Shown here one piece after another: positions 56,150 to 60,000 of a stretch of DNA of 60,000 bases. The stretch is from contig NC_079888.1 of assembly GCF_029227915.1 (NCBI RefSeq), positions 13,687,001-13,747,000 of the forward strand, in the 5' to 3' direction. This stretch comes from Hydractinia symbiolongicarpus (lineage: Eukaryota > Cnidaria > Hydrozoa > Anthoathecata > Hydractiniidae). The position numbers were made by a program, and so were the translations under genes. Below the pieces are notes generated by a model. It did no database searches. It saw nothing but the letters and a program-made list of their open reading frames with translations, and was not told where the DNA came from. Position 1 is the stretch's first letter; every line of letters begins with the position of its first letter.

Positions 56150-57320
56150 CTAGCCGGGAACTGGGCGTCGAAACGCCTGGTTAAGCCACAAGTAAATGTG
56201 TGATCCGGCGTGAAGCGCCAGGTTAAGCGATTAATAAGAGGTAGAGCACTCTAGTTCAGTTATAAAGTCTGTCGTAAATTGAGTGAAGCGCACGCAGCGC
56301 GGCTATATATAGTGTTTTGTTATATACTTAGTAAGTTCAGCTGAAATAAAAATACTGTTTTACAACCTGTTGTCAACTCGTCATAGTGAGCAGTCAGCCA
56401 ACAATTTTGTGCGAAAAATCCAAAAAAACACAGGAAACAGTCTGTTGTTAATAACAAACTGAGTGCTTAGTACATGTAAATAGTATACAAAGTATACACG
56501 ACTCATTTAGCGACATTGTTGGAAAAGCTCATTTTTCCCGATATTAAACGTATATCAATATGTGTTACCATGTGCATATTTACAATAAAAATTGTGAAAT
56601 ACTAGAATCATTTAGCTGTTCATTTTAGAATACCGTGGCAAGTAGTGCTAATGACAAACTTAGGTTTTTATTGCACTTTTTCCAACCAACCGCAAATATA
56701 AGTGCATAACAACGCCCATAGCAACCATTTTCGCATTTTTAGACAGCTTTCTTGCCCCTCCGTGGATGTTTAATTCCTTGCAATAGCTAGATGATACTTT
56801 AGGGCCTCCTAAGACAATATATGACAGTTCTGAATATTAAATGTGGTGTTCCACATGCAGTCAAAAAGCTGTCTTAAGGATGCACCCTGCGAAGTGAACT
56901 CGTCAGACTTAAGGTCTTAGGTATTTGGTACTTTTCAGGTCGAAATAGTGCTGGTGTATACCTTTTGTCGATCCACAAGTCAAGAATGTCCATAAAATAA
57001 TCTTTAAGCAAGTTTTTTTGCCGTTTAAGTTCGAAATTCACGCGAAACACAAATTCTCAAGATCGAAGCACCCACGCATTACAATTTCTTCTGTGGATGC
57101 AGGCGTTAGTACCACCTAGTGTTTAAATGTCTTTCAGTTATTTTGTCGAGATATTGCCTGTTTCGCCCTGTTTTAGCTTTTCTGTCGTCCAAAAAATGCG
57201 CGAAAATGCGCTTCACTCAATCCATACACATAAACCTTGAGGAACAAAAGCGGCCAAAAAGGCGCTTGAAATAACGCATTTTATTCAGTTATTTGGTTAA
57301 GCGTCGCGCAGCAAAATGTC
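56150..57320. repeat. GC-hairpin repeat element, unclassified
   Basis: Two similar hairpins open it: GGGCGTCGAAACGCC followed by TGGTTAAGC, and CCGGCGTGAAGCGCC followed by AGGTTAAGC. Next comes ATTGAGTGAAGCGCA (56278-56292), whose exact reverse complement lies at 57207-57221. TTGGTTAAGCGTCGCGC is near 57294. GC content stands out from the flanks. It may be one element with related ends, or two relics. Confidence 0.45.
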
Positions 57321-57959
57321 ATATTTTGCCTATACTTCTCTTAGCAACCTGTAACCATGGCAACCAAGCAATGAATTTTTTGACTTAATTTTGTCGTACT
57401 GTCACATATTATGAATCCTCATCAAGTATCTTCAGAAAAGCCAATCCTCTGCGATATAGTTTTTTTCTAGGGGAACCGCCTTAAAAAAGATCTGAAGTCT
57501 CCAAACAGTGATTATATTAATCCCTAACAAGAGCATTGTGAACATAACATTCACAGAACTTTTAGATGAAACCTTGACCATGGCCCTCTGTCGCATTCCT
57601 CAAAAGCTAATGCGTGGACATAATTAACGATATACACGTATAGAGGTACTGAAAAAGGCGAATACCAATAATCCAGTTCCAATGTCCAAGAGAATTTACA
57701 TTGACACACTCCTCTCATTTAGACCTAAAGGTAAAAATGTTTTAAGCTTATGTTGCCAAAAAAGACTCTCGTTTTCTGAGTTCTACATCTGTTTCGCAAC
57801 ATTCAATAAGCAGCGAAGTCCAATCCGAGAGAGAGACCGTTATGGTTATGTCTGAAAAAGTGTTTTTAAAAAGTCCTGCTTGTGGTACTATCTCTGCTTA
57901 AGAGTACCAGCTTTTTCGCTCTCAAAATAAGATCTAAAATGAATTTTTTATATTATATT

Positions 57960-59095
57960 AACCTAAAAGCAGTTTTATTTCACTACAACGAGGTCAAAAG
58001 TAGTAGATCGGAATCCTAAAGCAGTTAAAGAAGTTTCTGCTTCTGACGATGACCTTTTTGAATTGGTTAAAAAAATTAAATTTCAGAAAGTTACCAACGA
58101 TATAAAAGAAATCAAATCATCAAACAAAACATTGACACCAGAAGACAAAACGAACAACATGTACAGACATACTAGGAAGTTATGACAAGTTACTAGTGGA
58201 TGCAATAACCAAAACGTACAAAAAACGAACAATAAAATTAAGAATAATATAAACTTGAAAGACAAACAAAAAAAGAAGAACACGAGTGTAATAAAACGGA
58301 TGGAAACAAATAATGACAGTAATTGTTTTATAACTTTCAAAGATCATAAAAAAAACTTTATTAACAATTCGACTGTTCTGTTAATAAATCCGGTTAAGAA
58401 TGAGCTTGGAAGAATAAGTAAAGTGATCCTGAATAAAATTAATAAAAATCCACGTATTTATCTTAACATTAATCAATAGAGAAATATCATGAATGTGATA
58501 AGTTGGTTCATAAATATTGAAAATATAGAAGCAGTAAATATAGAAACGTGTAAGTTAATGGTTTTGATATAAAAAGATTTTTATCCATCCATTAAAGGAA
58601 ACGTACTCAACGGATCGATAAGATTTGTAGAAACGCATACAAATATTACCAATAAAGATAAAAAACGTTATTTTTCATGCTAGAAACAAAGACGTATAGA
58701 TAAAAAGTAAAGGTGGATTATACAACAAAAATGATATTTGAATTTACAGTAAACCACAATCTGAAAAAAATTAAGAAATACATGCAAAGTATATTCAAAA
58801 ACCATGGTTTAGAAATCGTCATACAGTGTAATGTCAAAATAGACGTTTCTTCAAACCTTGATGATTCGACGTACTGTCCGTATCGAAAACCAGATAACGA
58901 ATTCCTCTATATAAACAAAGAATCCAATCACCCGCAAAACATTATCAAACAACTACCCCTACCAATTCAATCAAGACTTTCAAACTTATTTTTTAAAGAG
59001 GAATACCTACAGCATCCGTCCGAATTTATAAAGAATCGTTGGCGAAATCAGGATATAACCATTAGTTTGTTTATCAACGAAATAAAGAACTAACC
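57960..59095 (+). pseudogene. Decayed reverse-transcriptase-like protein gene
   Basis: Successive frames give FELVKKIKFQKVTNDIKEIK, ITFKDHKKNFINN, LLINPVKNELGRISKVILN, KDFYPSIKG (with a frame break directly before it) and, from 58713 on, IFKNHGLEIVIQCNVKI, YCPYRKPDNEFLYINKESNH and IIKQLPLPIQSRLSNLF. The order LINP-K-E-G--SK, DIK-FYPSI, Y-PY-KP and NHP--IIK-LP matches an RT-like family that I know as multi-copy in cnidarian genomes. Its exact retroelement class I cannot name. Several stops and frameshifts; not functional. Confidence 0.6.
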
Positions 59096-59208
59096 CGAAA
59101 AAATAGAAACAGAAAATTTTTACGAGCTGTTTAGTCAAAGCGTTAGTTCGAACATCATTTCTAAATTTGATTGATAAACATTTTCCTTCAAACAATAAGT
59201 TTAGAAAG

Positions 59209-59577
59209 CTATTTAACTAAAATAAAGTCAAAGTGAGTTATAGTTGCATGCCCAACATTAATACAATGTGCTTTATCAATCACGCAAGATGCCATATTTT
59301 GTTGGTAAATTTTTTTCTTTAAAATTAAACGGCCGTGGTCAGATAAAAAGAATTCTGGATGCACAAACAAAATCTTAATATTTTTGTTGTTAATATCACA
59401 ATCGATTTTAATATTTATGTCATTATCGTCGTCCTCCTCTGCACCACTACTACCAAACAAGCTCTTATCTGCCTTAAACTTCCCCCGTTCCAAGTTCAAT
59501 AAAGCAGCAGAAAAACCAATCCCATTTAAGTACTTCACTTTGTCATCTGTATTATAATACTCAAATATGTCTGTCAC
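59209..59577 (-). pseudogene. RecQ-like helicase fragment with altered DEAH box
   Basis: Reads NGIGFSAALLNLERGKF, an acidic insert GAEEDDDNDIN, IKILFVHPEFFLSDHGRL, then NMASCVIDKAHCINVGHA. RecQ-type helicases have FV-PE in motif Ib and DEAHC in motif II. Here the Glu that should activate ATP hydrolysis is Lys (DKAH), and the frame stops soon after. The piece is 122 codons with no motif I or C-terminal half. It is likely a remnant, perhaps a transposon passenger. Confidence 0.5.
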
Positions 59578-59612
59578 GCAAAATGGTAGCGCAGGTCGGT
59601 GTCACGTATTTT
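59568..59612. repeat. Second copy of a repeat also seen near 1090
   Basis: GTCACGCAAAATGGTAGCGC followed by AGGTCGGTGTCACG resembles 1094-1130 (TTCACGCAAAATGGTACCAC, AAGTAGCGACACCCACG). It lies just upstream of the helicase remnant, so it may be the end of a mobile element. Confidence 0.4.
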
Positions 59613-60000
59613 CTAAACTTTCACAGAAACTTATTTCGCAAAATAAAATATTGACCAATTATTTTTACTATGACAGGGTAACAACGGGTTGTTTCAGTTA
59701 AGTTATTTTTCGAAAAATATATTACACTTGCTGCATACCTGTTCTAAAGCGCTTCCCCTGAATGTATGACACAGTTTACGGCTCTAAATAAGCACTCCAC
59801 TGGTCGTTCAACGGCAGGTCGTACAGTTATTCGTGGTTCTCAGCTAGTTTATAATTGAAGTTAGAGGTGATGATAAGAACAATATATTTTTCAGTTTTAA
59901 CTGGGAAGAGATTAGCAAGTAAATGAAATATATTTAATTTCCCAAATCTAAAGGCAAAACTTCCATCACATCATTAACCTTTACCAAAGCCTCGAAACAT

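Noticed and set aside
1-60000. CRISPR array, operon or other prokaryotic system
   Set aside because: Spliced genes, LINEs and SINEs show a eukaryotic genome. The tandem repeats lack unique equal-length spacers.

Overview
This is a eukaryotic, AT-rich window with spliced genes, GT-AG introns and many decayed retroelements. The gene families and the repeats (Penelope-like element, LINE with a PHD-like finger, an RT-like family I know mainly from cnidarian genomes) suggest an early-branching animal, most likely a cnidarian and perhaps a hydrozoan. The species cannot be fixed from the sequence alone.

Two protein genes are well supported, and they point away from each other. (1) On the minus strand, 26880 down to the left edge, is the 5' part of a leukotriene A4 hydrolase/aminopeptidase (M1 family). 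I traced ten exons giving 316 residues. They include the GGMEN exopeptidase motif, a 24-nt micro-exon and the HEITH zinc-binding exon. The rest of the gene lies beyond position 1. (2) On the plus strand, 43427-55262, is an apparently complete 15-exon gene for a 733-residue F-box/WD40 protein. It has a disordered N-terminus, an F-box and seven WD40 repeats, and would be an SCF ubiquitin-ligase substrate receptor of the CDC4/FBXW7 type. All phases join without a break.

The introns and the space between the genes are filled with repeats. LTA4H intron 4 (13.5 kb) holds a LINE tail, a degenerate AT-rich array, and a 3.36-kb tandem duplication carrying two copies of the same dead Penelope-like element (RT plus GIY-YIG). 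The second copy was later hit by a tRNA-derived SINE. The same intron also has exon-like pieces of an unidentified plus-strand gene (16225-16679). The 16.5-kb intergenic region holds a perfect 148-bp palindrome, a LINE nested inside a LINE, another broken LINE, and a 1.7-kb DNA transposon flanked by TTAA. Introns of the F-box gene carry a 1.3-kb G/T-rich minisatellite, a 213-bp triplication, a 21-bp minisatellite, a 44-bp repeat and a short inverted-repeat element. Right of the F-box gene are a GC-hairpin repeat, a decayed RT-like gene and a RecQ-like helicase remnant.

No rRNA gene, functional tRNA gene, CRISPR array or operon was seen. The sequence shows no functional link between the two host genes.
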